A stretch of 10,010 bases of DNA, from positions 1 to 10,010 of the forward strand of contig CAYJNO010000047.1 in NCBI GenBank assembly GCA_964371715.1, in the 5' to 3' direction. The DNA comes from CAYJNO01 sp964371715 (GTDB lineage Bacteria; Bacillota_I; Bacilli_A; Erysipelotrichales; Erysipelotrichaceae). The first letter of the stretch is position 1; every line of letters begins with the position of its first letter. The notes beneath the pieces are model-generated. The model was given only the letters and a program-made list of their open reading frames with translations. It was not told the origin of the DNA and did not search any database. Positions 1 through 8,190 of the stretch are shown piece by piece. Position numbers and translations under genes: made by a program.

Positions 1-24
1 AGTTTGCACTATAGCTTTTTAAAC

Positions 25-3000
25 TTATTCTTCAGTTGCTTCTTCAGCATCCTCTAAGATTTCTTCTGTTGTTTCTTCGATTTCTTCAGATACTTCATCT
101 TCTAAATCTTCTACTGCTTCAAAAGAATCTTTTTTGTTTTTCATATGTCTTACAGTAGTAACTGCTTCAGGTAATTCATCTCCCTCTTCAACAAGGTTTC
201 TGAATTCTCTTTCGATACGTAATTGTTCAGCACGTTCGTTAATCATACGAGTTGTTTCACGATCGAAGTTTGAACCTGTACCTGCAGGAATACGTTTACC
301 GATAATAACATTTTCTTTTAATCCAGTTAAGTTATCAATTCTTCCATTAACAGCAGCATCTGTTAAAACTTTAGTAGTTTCTTGGAATGATGCAGCTGAT
401 AAGAATGAATCTGTCTCAACTGATGCTTTAGTAATACCAAGTAATGTTGGACCAAAGATAGCAGGTGTTTTACCACTCATTAATACTTCAGCATTTTTAG
501 CACGCATACGGCTTAATGATAATGTTTGACCAGCACTTAATGCAGTATCATTACCTTCTAAAACAACTACTTTTTTCATCATTTGACGGATAACGATCTC
601 AACGTGTTTGTCAGAAATATCAATACCTTGAGCAGCATATACTTTCTTAACCTCTTTTAAGATATAGTTTTCAACTGCTTGAATACCAGCGATTTCTAAT
701 AATTCTTTAGGGTTAACTTGACCTTCAGTTAATTTGTCACCAGCTTCTACTGAGCTACCAACTTTTAACCAAGATCTAATATTTTGGTTAATTGAACATT
801 TGTGTTCAATTGATTCTGTTTTACTTGTAACAACAATGATTGTTCCAATACCATTATCAGCAGATCTTACATCAGTGATTTCACCTGTAATTTTTGATAA
901 TACAGAGGCATTTTTTGGACATCTAGCTTCGAATAGTTCTTCAACACGAGGTAAACCTTGAGTGATATCCCCATCATTACCAGAGGCAACCCCTCCAGTA
1001 TGGAAGGTACGCATTGTTAGCTGTGTACCAGGTTCCCCGATTGATTGAGCAGCCATAATACCAACAGCTTCTCCATTTTCAACAAGTTTACCAGTAGCCA
1101 TGTTACGTCCATAACATTTAGTACAAATTCCATTATCACTATCACATGTAAACACGTTTCTAATCATAACTTCTTTTACACCTTCATCAACAATCATATT
1201 AGCTAAATCTTCGTCTACATAAGTTTCAGCTTCAACGATTACTTTTTTAGTTTTTGGTGAAATGATATCTTCTTTTACATATCTACCAACTAAACGATCG
1301 AATAATGATTCAATAACTGTATTGTCTTTACGATCAATAATTTCAGTTACTAAATATCCTCTATCAGTACCACAATCATCTTCATTAATAACAACGTCTT
1401 GTGCTACGTCAACAAGTCTTCTTGTTAAGTAACCTGATTCAGCTGTTTTTAAGGCAGTATCTGTTAGACCTTTACGAACCCCATGAGTTGAAGTAAAGAA
1501 CTCAGATACGTTTAATCCTTCACGGAATGATGAATAGATAGGTACTTCCATGATTGATGGAGTATACTCTTTACGAGATTTAGATTGAGTTGGTTTCGCC
1601 ATAACTCCACGCATCCCAGCAAGCTGAGTAAAGTGAGATTTAGATCCACGCGCTCCTGATACCGCCATCATATTAACTGGTGATTTTCTTGGGAAGGCAG
1701 CCATAACTTCATCCCCGATATCATTTTTTGTATCATCCCATAATTTACCGAAATGTCTTTCCCATTCAGCGGGTGTTAATTCACCACGCTCTAGTAAATC
1801 ATGTAATAATTGTGATTTTTCTTTTGCTTCAGCAACGTATTTTTCTTTGTTTGGTGCAACATTAATATCAGATAATGATACTGTCATACCAGCAACAGTA
1901 GAATACTTAAATCCTAAATCTTTAATTTTATCTAAGATGTCACTTGTTCCATGAGTTTGGTATCTATTAAATACTTCCGCAATAACATTTCCTAAGTTTT
2001 TCTTTTTAAATTCTGGATTTAAAGGCATTGATTTAATTACTTCTTTTACATCAGTTCCCATTGGTACAAAGAATTCATCTGGAGTATTCTTTAAGCTTTC
2101 AAATGTAACTGTATTTAAGTAAGGGAAGTCAGATGGGAAGATTTCATTAAAGATAACTTTACCAACTGTTGTAATTAAATATGATTTGTTTTGTGTTTTT
2201 GTGAAACAATCTTTTTTAAGTGAAGCAGCTCTAATAGCAATTCTTGAATGTAAGTGTACAATTTTGCTTTGGTAAGCCATTAATACTTCATTAGGTCCTG
2301 TGAATAAATGACCTTCATTATCTGCATAACGACGGTATTCTTCAGCACCTTCAAGATCTCCTTCAGACTCTAATTTTGCTGCAGTTTCTAAGAATTCTTC
2401 TGCTGTTTCTTCCATGTTTAAGTAGAAGTTACCTAAGACCATGTCCTGAGATGGTGTAACGATAGGTTTACCATCTTTTAAACCTAAGATATTGTTAGAA
2501 CCTAACATTAAGATTTCAGCTTCCGCTCTTGATTTTTCACTTAATGGAACGTGAACCGCCATTTGGTCACCATCGAAGTCAGCATTGAAGGCTGTACATA
2601 CTAATGGGTGAAGTCTGATTGCTCTTCCTTCAACTAGTTTTGGAATAAATGCTTGGATTCCAAGTCTATGTAATGTAGGGGCACGGTTTAAGAATACTGG
2701 GTGGTTAGAAATAACTTCTTCTAAAATATCCCATACTCTTGGTTCTCCTCTTTCGATTAATTTTTCTGCAGTTTTAGGGTTATTAGCTAATCCTGTAATT
2801 ACAAGTTCATTAATTACGAAAGGTTTATATAATTGGATTGCCATTTCTCTTGGTAATCCACATTGGTACATTTTTAAATCTGGTCCTACTGAAATTACTG
2901 AACGACCACTAAAGTCAACACGTTTTCCAAGTAAGTTTTGACGGAAACGACCTTGTTTACCTTTTAAGCTATGTGATAAAGATTTTAATGGTCTTCCACC

Positions 3001-3924
3001 AGCTCCAGTTACCGCTTTTGAACGACGTCCATTATCGATTAAAGCATCAACTGCTTCTTGTAACATACGTTTTTCATTTTGAACGATGATTGCAGGTGTT
3101 CCAAGTTCTAATAATTTTTTTAGACGATTATTACGAGTAATAACACGACGATATAAATCATTTAAATCTGAAGTAGCAAAACGTCCACCATCAAGTTGTA
3201 ACATTGGTCTTAAATCAGGTGGGATGATTGGTAAAATATTTAATACCATCCACTCTGGTTTATTTTCAGAAGTTACAAATGCATTTATAGTTTCTAAACG
3301 TTTTAATAATTTTTTACGTTTTTCATTATTTGCATTTTCTAACTCTTCTTCAACGATTTTTTTCTCTTTAACAGGATCAACTCTTTCTAATAAAGTTTGA
3401 ACAGCTTCAGCCCCTGTTTGAGCAATAAATGAACCTTTACCATAAATAGCTTCTGATTCACGATATTCTCTTTCAGATAAAATTTGTTTCGCAACAAGTT
3501 TTGTATTTAATGGATCAATAACAATCCAAGATACGAAGTATACGATTTCTTCTAAAGCTTTTGGTGTAATGTTAAGAAGTAATCCCATTCTTGATGGGAT
3601 ACCTCTTAAATACCAAATATGAGCTACAGGTGCGGCTAAAGTAATGTGACCCATTCTTTCACGACGTACATTAGATTTTGTGATTTCAACTCCACATCTA
3701 TCACATACTACACCTTTATAACGTACTTTTTTATATTTACCACAATGACATTCCCAGTCTTTGCTAGGTCCAAATATTTTCTCACAGAATAAACCATCAC
3801 GTTCTGGTTTTTGAGAACGGTAGTTAATAGTTTCTGCTTTTTTAACTTCTCCATAAGACCAATCAAGGATTCTTTCTGGTGATGCTAAACCAAGTTTTAA
3901 GGCACTAAATTTATTTTGTTCCAT
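25..3924 (-). CDS. rpoC: DNA-directed RNA polymerase subunit beta' (RpoC)
   Basis: This is the beta' subunit of RNA polymerase, which carries the catalytic magnesium site in the cytoplasmic core enzyme. The 1299-residue frame is complete. It shows the N-terminal zinc site (C59, C61, C74, C77), the catalytic motif NADFDGD (447-453, with D449, D451 and D453 holding Mg), a bridge helix near 801-837, the second zinc site (C851, C927, C934, C937) and the trigger loop (about 955-978, with R972 and H975). The start follows a GGAGG placed directly after the rpoB stop, 6 bases before ATG. It is about 100 residues longer than B. subtilis RpoC as I recall it. The extra length is a Glu/Ala-rich insert near 505-541, a 9-residue insert after P778, and a C-terminal extension from about 1217 ending in an acidic tail (1266-1299). 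The bridge helix has V816 and T821 where Ala is usual. Identity is certain; the roles of the inserts are unknown. Confidence 0.99.
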   Translation of the reverse strand: MEQNKFSALKLGLASPERILDWSYGEVKKAETINYRSQKPERDGLFCEKIFGPSKDWECHCGKYKKVRYKGVVCDRCGVEITKSNVRRERMGHITLAAPVAHIWYLRGIPSRMGLLLNITPKALEEIVYFVSWIVIDPLNTKLVAKQILSEREYRESEAIYGKGSFIAQTGAEAVQTLLERVDPVKEKKIVEEELENANNEKRKKLLKRLETINAFVTSENKPEWMVLNILPIIPPDLRPMLQLDGGRFATSDLNDLYRRVITRNNRLKKLLELGTPAIIVQNEKRMLQEAVDALIDNGRRSKAVTGAGGRPLKSLSHSLKGKQGRFRQNLLGKRVDFSGRSVISVGPDLKMYQCGLPREMAIQLYKPFVINELVITGLANNPKTAEKLIERGEPRVWDILEEVISNHPVFLNRAPTLHRLGIQAFIPKLVEGRAIRLHPLVCTAFNADFDGDQMAVHVPLSEKSRAEAEILMLGSNNILGLKDGKPIVTPSQDMVLGNFYLNMEETAEEFLETAAKLESEGDLEGAEEYRRYADNEGHLFTGPNEVLMAYQSKIVHLHSRIAIRAASLKKDCFTKTQNKSYLITTVGKVIFNEIFPSDFPYLNTVTFESLKNTPDEFFVPMGTDVKEVIKSMPLNPEFKKKNLGNVIAEVFNRYQTHGTSDILDKIKDLGFKYSTVAGMTVSLSDINVAPNKEKYVAEAKEKSQLLHDLLERGELTPAEWERHFGKLWDDTKNDIGDEVMAAFPRKSPVNMMAVSGARGSKSHFTQLAGMRGVMAKPTQSKSRKEYTPSIMEVPIYSSFREGLNVSEFFTSTHGVRKGLTDTALKTAESGYLTRRLVDVAQDVVINEDDCGTDRGYLVTEIIDRKDNTVIESLFDRLVGRYVKEDIISPKTKKVIVEAETYVDEDLANMIVDEGVKEVMIRNVFTCDSDNGICTKCYGRNMATGKLVENGEAVGIMAAQSIGEPGTQLTMRTFHTGGVASGNDGDITQGLPRVEELFEARCPKNASVLSKITGEITDVRSADNGIGTIIVVTSKTESIEHKCSINQNIRSWLKVGSSVEAGDKLTEGQVNPKELLEIAGIQAVENYILKEVKKVYAAQGIDISDKHVEIVIRQMMKKVVVLEGNDTALSAGQTLSLSRMRAKNAEVLMSGKTPAIFGPTLLGITKASVETDSFLSAASFQETTKVLTDAAVNGRIDNLTGLKENVIIGKRIPAGTGSNFDRETTRMINERAEQLRIEREFRNLVEEGDELPEAVTTVRHMKNKKDSFEAVEDLEDEVSEEIEETTEEILEDAEEATEE

Positions 3925-3930
3925 GTTTTG

Positions 3931-3935
3931 CCTCC
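3931..3935 (-). promoter_or_regulatory. rpoC ribosome binding site at the rpoB stop
   Basis: GGAGG follows the rpoB TAA with no gap and lies 6 bases upstream of the rpoC ATG. This strong site fixes the rpoC start. It also implies that ribosomes ending rpoB sit on the rpoC initiation region, so translation of the two subunits is probably coupled. Confidence 0.9.
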
Positions 3936-6900
3936 TTATTCTTCTTCGTCGATGCCAACAATAGCTACATCGGCTAAATCATCATTATCAAAGCCATAAG
4001 TGAATTCAGTTTCTTCTTCATCCACTGTCGCAATTTGACCAATTACTTGTTCTTCTGTTTTTACTTCATCTTTTGTCGCAACGATTTCTTCACCATTTTC
4101 ATCAAGCATCTTAACGTCAATAGCTAATGATTTCAGCTCGTGTTTTAATACTCTAAATGATTCTGGAATTCCAGGTTCTGGAATATCTTTACCTTTAATA
4201 ATTGCTTCATATGTTTTTGTTCTACCGTTAATATCATCTGATTTAACAGTTAAGATTTCTGCTAGTGTACTTGATGCACCATAAGCTTGAAGAGCCCAAA
4301 CTTCCATCTCCCCAAATCTTTGTCCACCATTTTGTGCTTTACCACCTAATGGTTGCTGTGTAACTAATGAATATGGTCCTGTAGCACGAGCATGAAGTTT
4401 ATCATCAACCATGTGAGCAAGTTTAACCATGTACATTACCCCAACGGCAATTTTTTCATCATAAGCTTCACCTGTACGACCATCAAATAATTTCATTTTA
4501 CCATTTACTGGTACATTTGCTTCTTCCATAATTGATTTCAATTCATCATTTGAAATTCCATCAAATACTGGCGTTTGGAATTTAACACCTAATTGTTTAG
4601 CTGCCATTCCTAAATGGATCTCTAATACTTGTCCAATGTTCATACGAGATGGTACCCCGAATGGATTTAACATGATATCGATTGGTGTTCCATCTTCCAT
4701 GTATGGCATATCCTCAACTGGTAAGATTTTAGAGATAACCCCTTTATTACCATGACGTCCTGCCATTTTATCCCCTTCAGAGATTTTACGTTTTTGAACG
4801 ATATATACTTTAACAACTTGATTTACTCCAGGTGGTAAATCATGTCCTTCACTACGTTTGAAAATTCTAACAGCTTGTACTATACCTGCTGAACCATTAG
4901 GTACTTTTAATGAATTATCACGTACTTCACGTGATTTTTCACCAAAGATTGCTAATAATAATTTTTCTTCAGGCGAGTTTTCGCTTTGTCCTTTTGGTGT
5001 TACTTTACCTACTAAGATATCACCTTCTTTTACTTCCGCTCCGACCATTACAATACCACGACCATCTAAGTGTCTTAATAAAGATTCACTTACATTTGGT
5101 ACATCTCTTGTAATTTCTTCATTACCAAGTTTTGTATCGCGACATTCAATTTCATATACTTCAATATGAATTGATGTATAAACATCTTCTTTAACCATTC
5201 TTTCAGACATAATGATCGCATCTTCATAGTTATAACCATGCCATGTCATAAATCCGATAGTAACGTTTTGTCCTAATGCTAATTCACCATTTTGCATTGA
5301 TTGTCCATCAGCTAAGATATCTCCTCTAGCGATTTTATCTCCAACACTTACAATTGGATTTTGGTTAATAACTGTACCAGCATTACTTCTTAAGAATTTA
5401 GCTAAACCATAAGTTGCCACACCAGCAGCATGTTCAACTTTAATTTCATGAGAATCTACATAACTTACAACTCCATCAACAGTTGATACAACAGCTGAAC
5501 CTGAGTCTTTTGCGATACGGTGTTCAATCCCTGTTCCAACAAATGGACTTTCAGGTTTTAATAATGGTACTGCTTGACGTTGCATGTTTGCACCCATTAA
5601 GGCACGAGAAGCATCGTCATTTTCTAAGAATGGAATACAAGCCGTAGCTACAGATACGATTTGTTTTGGACTAACGTCAATTAACTCTACTTCTTCTCTT
5701 GGAACAAGTACTGTTTCTTCAGCAACCCTTGATACTACCATATCATTTACAAGTCTACCGTCTTTTTCTTCATTCGCCTGTGCAATTACATAGTCGAATT
5801 CTTCATCAGCTGATAAGTAAACATAATCATCACTTAATAATCCATCTTCTAATACTTTACGGTATGGCGTTTGAATAAATCCGTATTCATTTACTTTTGC
5901 ATAAGTTGTTAAGTTTGAGATAAGTCCGATATTTGGTCCCTCAGGTGTTTCGATTGGACAAATACGACCATAAGATGAGTTATGTACGTCACGAACTTCA
6001 AAACTTGCACGCTCCCTAGTAAGACCACCTGGTCCTAGAGCACTTATACGACGTTTATTTGTTAATTCAGCTAATGGATTTTGTTGGTCCATGAACTGTG
6101 ATAATTGTGATGATGAGAAGAATTCTTTTAAAGCTGCCGTTAATGGACGAATATTAGTTAAAGATTTTGGTGTTAATGTCGCTACATCAGTAATTGACAT
6201 TCTCTCTTTTACTACTCTTTCCATACGAGCTAAACCAATTCTAAATTGATTTTGGATTAATTCTCCAACTGTTCTAACACGTCTATTACCTAATTGGTCA
6301 ATTTCATCAACTTCTCCAATGTTATCCATAATAGTATATGAATAGCTATAATAAGCATAGAAATCTGAAGTAATTAAAGCATGTTTTTTATTTAATGGAT
6401 CTGTACCTACAATGTTAATTACATGGTCTTGATCTTCAACACCTGCAACATTGAATGTTTGTACAGCAGCCCCTACTAAATAAGCTTTAACAGTTTTATT
6501 TTTATTTATTAAATCAACAATATGTTGTTTTTGTTCTACATCTAATGTGTATGGTGCATCAGTTGGGAAATAACCATCAATTAAAACACCATCTTCTTCT
6601 GTTTCAATATCGTTTCCATTTTCATCTAATAAACGACCTAAAACATATAATCTTTCTCCATAGTTTAATACACTACGAACATTTTTAGCAGTTAAAATAA
6701 CTTCATTAGCAATAACACCACTGTAAATATTTACATGAGTTGCTTCTTTTACCAATAATTCTACTTCTTCACTTGTTAATACATTTCCAGCATGTAATGT
6801 TGTACTGCTTAATTCAACATCTGTTGCAAGAATACGACCAACTAATGCTTTATTTGTAGCCGTTTCCACTGTTACTACATCAGGATGAGAGAATAAAGGT

Positions 6901-8069
6901 GAGAAAGGATAAGCTTTCATATGTAAACCTTTGCTTAATTCTTTCTTTAATACTTCTCTTTCAACTTTAGTTATTAAAGTTCCTTCAGCATATAATACAT
7001 TACCATTGCAATCTAAAACATCTTGTTTTAAGATATTTTTTTCCATACGATTTACAAGGCTTAATTTTTTATTTAATTTATAACGTCCAGCTTTTGTTAA
7101 GTCATAACGTTTTGGATCAAAGAATTTCGCATTCATTAAACTTATAGAACCATCAAGTGTTGGAACTTCATCAGCTCTTTGGTTTTCATAAATTGTAATT
7201 AATGCACTATTTGTTGTTTTTGTTTTAAAGTCAGCATGTAAAGTGTTTACTACTTCTTCATAATTACCGAATAATGAAGTATATAATAATAAATAATGAT
7301 TTAAGAATTCTTTACCTTCATCTTCAGTTAAGTTATCTTTATGTACATTAAAATTCAATGCTTCTAAGAATGTTTCCATTTCATTAGTTTTTAAACCATC
7401 TTCATCATCAAGTTTATTTAATGAAACCCCGCATGCTTTTAATAGCACTGTATTTAAAATCTTACGTTTTTTATCAATTGATACATTAGCTATTCTTCCT
7501 AAAGCCGCTTTTTTAGAGTCTGTTGCCATCTCTAACCACGTACCTCTACTTGGAATTAAATCTGCTTGGAATATATCTTTACCTGTTTTGTCTTCTTGTT
7601 CAATATCATAATAAGCTCCTGGTGATCTTACTATTTGTGAAACAATAACACGCTCAGCACCATTTATAATAAATGTACCATTTTCTGTCATTAATGGAAA
7701 ATCCCCTAAGAATACATCATCTGATTTATTGATGATTTCTCCACTAGTTTCATCAAATATCTCTAAATCTAATCTTGCACGTAATGGTGCAGCATAGTTA
7801 GTCTCACGATATTTACTTTCACTAACTGTATACTTTGGTTCTCCAAAAGTATATTCTCCAAAATTTAATTTAATATTCCCACTGTAGTTTGAAATAGGAT
7901 AAATTTCTTGGAATACCTCTTTCATCCCTTCTTTAACAAACCATTCAAATGAATCAGTTTGGATTTCTGTTAAATCAGGTAATTCTAACTGACTTGTACC
8001 CTTTGAATAGTCACGTCTATTAGCCTTGTTACCTAAGTTCAGAATACGATAATTTTCTTTTACACTCAT
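3936..8069 (-). CDS. rpoB: DNA-directed RNA polymerase subunit beta (RpoB)
   Basis: This is the beta subunit of RNA polymerase, which forms the other half of the active-site cleft and the rifampicin pocket. Conserved parts in order are the protrusion (about 25-150), lobe (about 150-560), fork with the rifampicin cluster (652-678), the segment CPIETPEGPNIGLI (704-717), the catalytic lysine segment GDKMAGRHGNKG (1099-1110, with K1101 and K1109), and the C-terminal clamp segment with GGKAQNGGQRFGEMEVWAL (1242-1260). An acidic tail (about 1318-1377) resembles that of other Firmicutes. At 1377 residues it is about 185 longer than B. subtilis RpoB. Nearly all the excess lies before the rifampicin cluster, in two parts of the lobe (about 212-288 and 345-545). 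N671 stands where E. coli has H526. The ATG is preceded by AAAGGA at 8 bases, and the N-terminus aligns with the family. Its own promoter lies upstream, and rpoC follows after 11 bases. Confidence 0.99.
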   Translation of the reverse strand: MSVKENYRILNLGNKANRRDYSKGTSQLELPDLTEIQTDSFEWFVKEGMKEVFQEIYPISNYSGNIKLNFGEYTFGEPKYTVSESKYRETNYAAPLRARLDLEIFDETSGEIINKSDDVFLGDFPLMTENGTFIINGAERVIVSQIVRSPGAYYDIEQEDKTGKDIFQADLIPSRGTWLEMATDSKKAALGRIANVSIDKKRKILNTVLLKACGVSLNKLDDEDGLKTNEMETFLEALNFNVHKDNLTEDEGKEFLNHYLLLYTSLFGNYEEVVNTLHADFKTKTTNSALITIYENQRADEVPTLDGSISLMNAKFFDPKRYDLTKAGRYKLNKKLSLVNRMEKNILKQDVLDCNGNVLYAEGTLITKVEREVLKKELSKGLHMKAYPFSPLFSHPDVVTVETATNKALVGRILATDVELSSTTLHAGNVLTSEEVELLVKEATHVNIYSGVIANEVILTAKNVRSVLNYGERLYVLGRLLDENGNDIETEEDGVLIDGYFPTDAPYTLDVEQKQHIVDLINKNKTVKAYLVGAAVQTFNVAGVEDQDHVINIVGTDPLNKKHALITSDFYAYYSYSYTIMDNIGEVDEIDQLGNRRVRTVGELIQNQFRIGLARMERVVKERMSITDVATLTPKSLTNIRPLTAALKEFFSSSQLSQFMDQQNPLAELTNKRRISALGPGGLTRERASFEVRDVHNSSYGRICPIETPEGPNIGLISNLTTYAKVNEYGFIQTPYRKVLEDGLLSDDYVYLSADEEFDYVIAQANEEKDGRLVNDMVVSRVAEETVLVPREEVELIDVSPKQIVSVATACIPFLENDDASRALMGANMQRQAVPLLKPESPFVGTGIEHRIAKDSGSAVVSTVDGVVSYVDSHEIKVEHAAGVATYGLAKFLRSNAGTVINQNPIVSVGDKIARGDILADGQSMQNGELALGQNVTIGFMTWHGYNYEDAIIMSERMVKEDVYTSIHIEVYEIECRDTKLGNEEITRDVPNVSESLLRHLDGRGIVMVGAEVKEGDILVGKVTPKGQSENSPEEKLLLAIFGEKSREVRDNSLKVPNGSAGIVQAVRIFKRSEGHDLPPGVNQVVKVYIVQKRKISEGDKMAGRHGNKGVISKILPVEDMPYMEDGTPIDIMLNPFGVPSRMNIGQVLEIHLGMAAKQLGVKFQTPVFDGISNDELKSIMEEANVPVNGKMKLFDGRTGEAYDEKIAVGVMYMVKLAHMVDDKLHARATGPYSLVTQQPLGGKAQNGGQRFGEMEVWALQAYGASSTLAEILTVKSDDINGRTKTYEAIIKGKDIPEPGIPESFRVLKHELKSLAIDVKMLDENGEEIVATKDEVKTEEQVIGQIATVDEEETEFTYGFDNDDLADVAIVGIDEEE
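6036..6116 (-). other. Rifampicin-binding cluster I of rpoB, with Asn at the position of E. coli H526
   Basis: RpoB residues 652-678 correspond to E. coli 507-533. Most contact residues match sensitive enzymes: Q658 (513), F659 (514), D661 (516), R674 (529) and S676 (531). Differences from E. coli are S652 for G507, Q663 for N518, A667 for S522 (normal in Bacillus), L669 for I524 and N671 for H526. The Asn codon is AAT, read from bases 6057-6059. Substitution at H526, including Asn, is a known route to rifampicin resistance, and Asn here has been linked to natural insensitivity in Mollicutes such as Spiroplasma. The alignment is unambiguous; the phenotype is inferred. Confidence 0.9.
6435..7037 (-). 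other. Lineage-specific enlargement of the RpoB lobe
   Basis: RpoB residues of about 345-545 replace a stretch of roughly 75 residues in B. subtilis, so about 140 are extra. The segment is in frame and continuous with conserved sequence on both sides: RYKLNKKL at 329-336 before it and DQLGNRRVRTVGEL at 591-604 after it. Three similar units can be read by eye, at 365-388, 431-451 and 509-533. Each has a Leu-x-x-Glu-like helix start followed some 15-20 residues later by V/M-x-A/I-Tyr. The short Gly-x-Ile-Leu-Ala type strands beside them recall the small beta-beta' module folds often inserted in bacterial polymerase subunits. The boundaries are approximate. Confidence 0.6.
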
Positions 8070-8077
8070 GCTGATCG

Positions 8078-8083
8078 TCCTTT
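8078..8083 (-). promoter_or_regulatory. rpoB ribosome binding site
   Basis: AAAGGA lies 8 bases upstream of the rpoB ATG. It is weaker than the GGAGG sites of rplJ, rplL and rpoC but well placed. It supports this ATG, which also gives the expected RpoB N-terminus. Confidence 0.75.
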
Positions 8084-8105
8084 CTGCTATCTATTTTATA
8101 CGCAC

Positions 8106-8127
8106 AAAAAGAGCTCTAACTCTTCTT
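8106..8127 (-). terminator. Weak hairpin in the rpoB leader, possible attenuator
   Basis: On the minus strand an 8-bp stem (AAGAAGAG with CTCTTTTT, including one G-U pair) encloses a 6-base loop. The U-run forms the 3' arm rather than a free tail. It lies about 22 bases after the predicted start of the rpoB transcript and about 36 bases before the ATG. It could be a weak attenuator, an mRNA 5' stabiliser, or chance pairing in AT-rich sequence. Confidence 0.35.
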
Positions 8128-8155
8128 AAAAATATAGATATTATTGCAATATACT

Positions 8156-8184
8156 ATATTACTACAAGCGCCCTTATTTGTCAA
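8156..8184 (-). promoter_or_regulatory. Predicted sigma-A type promoter for rpoBC
   Basis: A perfect -35 box TTGACA (8179-8184) is followed after 17 bases by TAATAT (8156-8161). This predicts a start near 8149 and an 80-base leader. It sits between the methyltransferase stop and rpoB, so rpoBC can be transcribed apart from the ribosomal protein genes. The -10 box matches only 4 of 6 consensus bases, and AT-rich DNA yields such boxes by chance, but the -35 box and spacing are ideal. Confidence 0.65.
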
Positions 8185-8190
8185 TATATT

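Noticed and set aside
1..24. Terminator after rpoC
   Set aside because: Only 24 bases follow the stop in this window; no hairpin can be seen, so nothing can be said about the operon end.
134..529. Plus-strand open frame of 131 codons opposite the rpoC end
   Set aside because: It lies wholly inside rpoC on the other strand, has no ribosome binding site or recognisable protein, and its content mirrors rpoC codons.
3922..3938. Fused rpoB-rpoC as found in some bacteria
   Set aside because: A clear TAA ends rpoB, and rpoC has its own ribosome binding site and ATG 11 bases later.
3939..4118. Acidic RpoB C-terminus as an unusual feature
   Set aside because: B. subtilis RpoB has a comparable acidic tail, and the length after the rifampicin cluster is close to normal.
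3086..5793. Several plus-strand open frames of 67-104 codons opposite rpoC and rpoB
   Set aside because: All are antisense shadows of highly conserved coding sequence, with no start signals or known domains.
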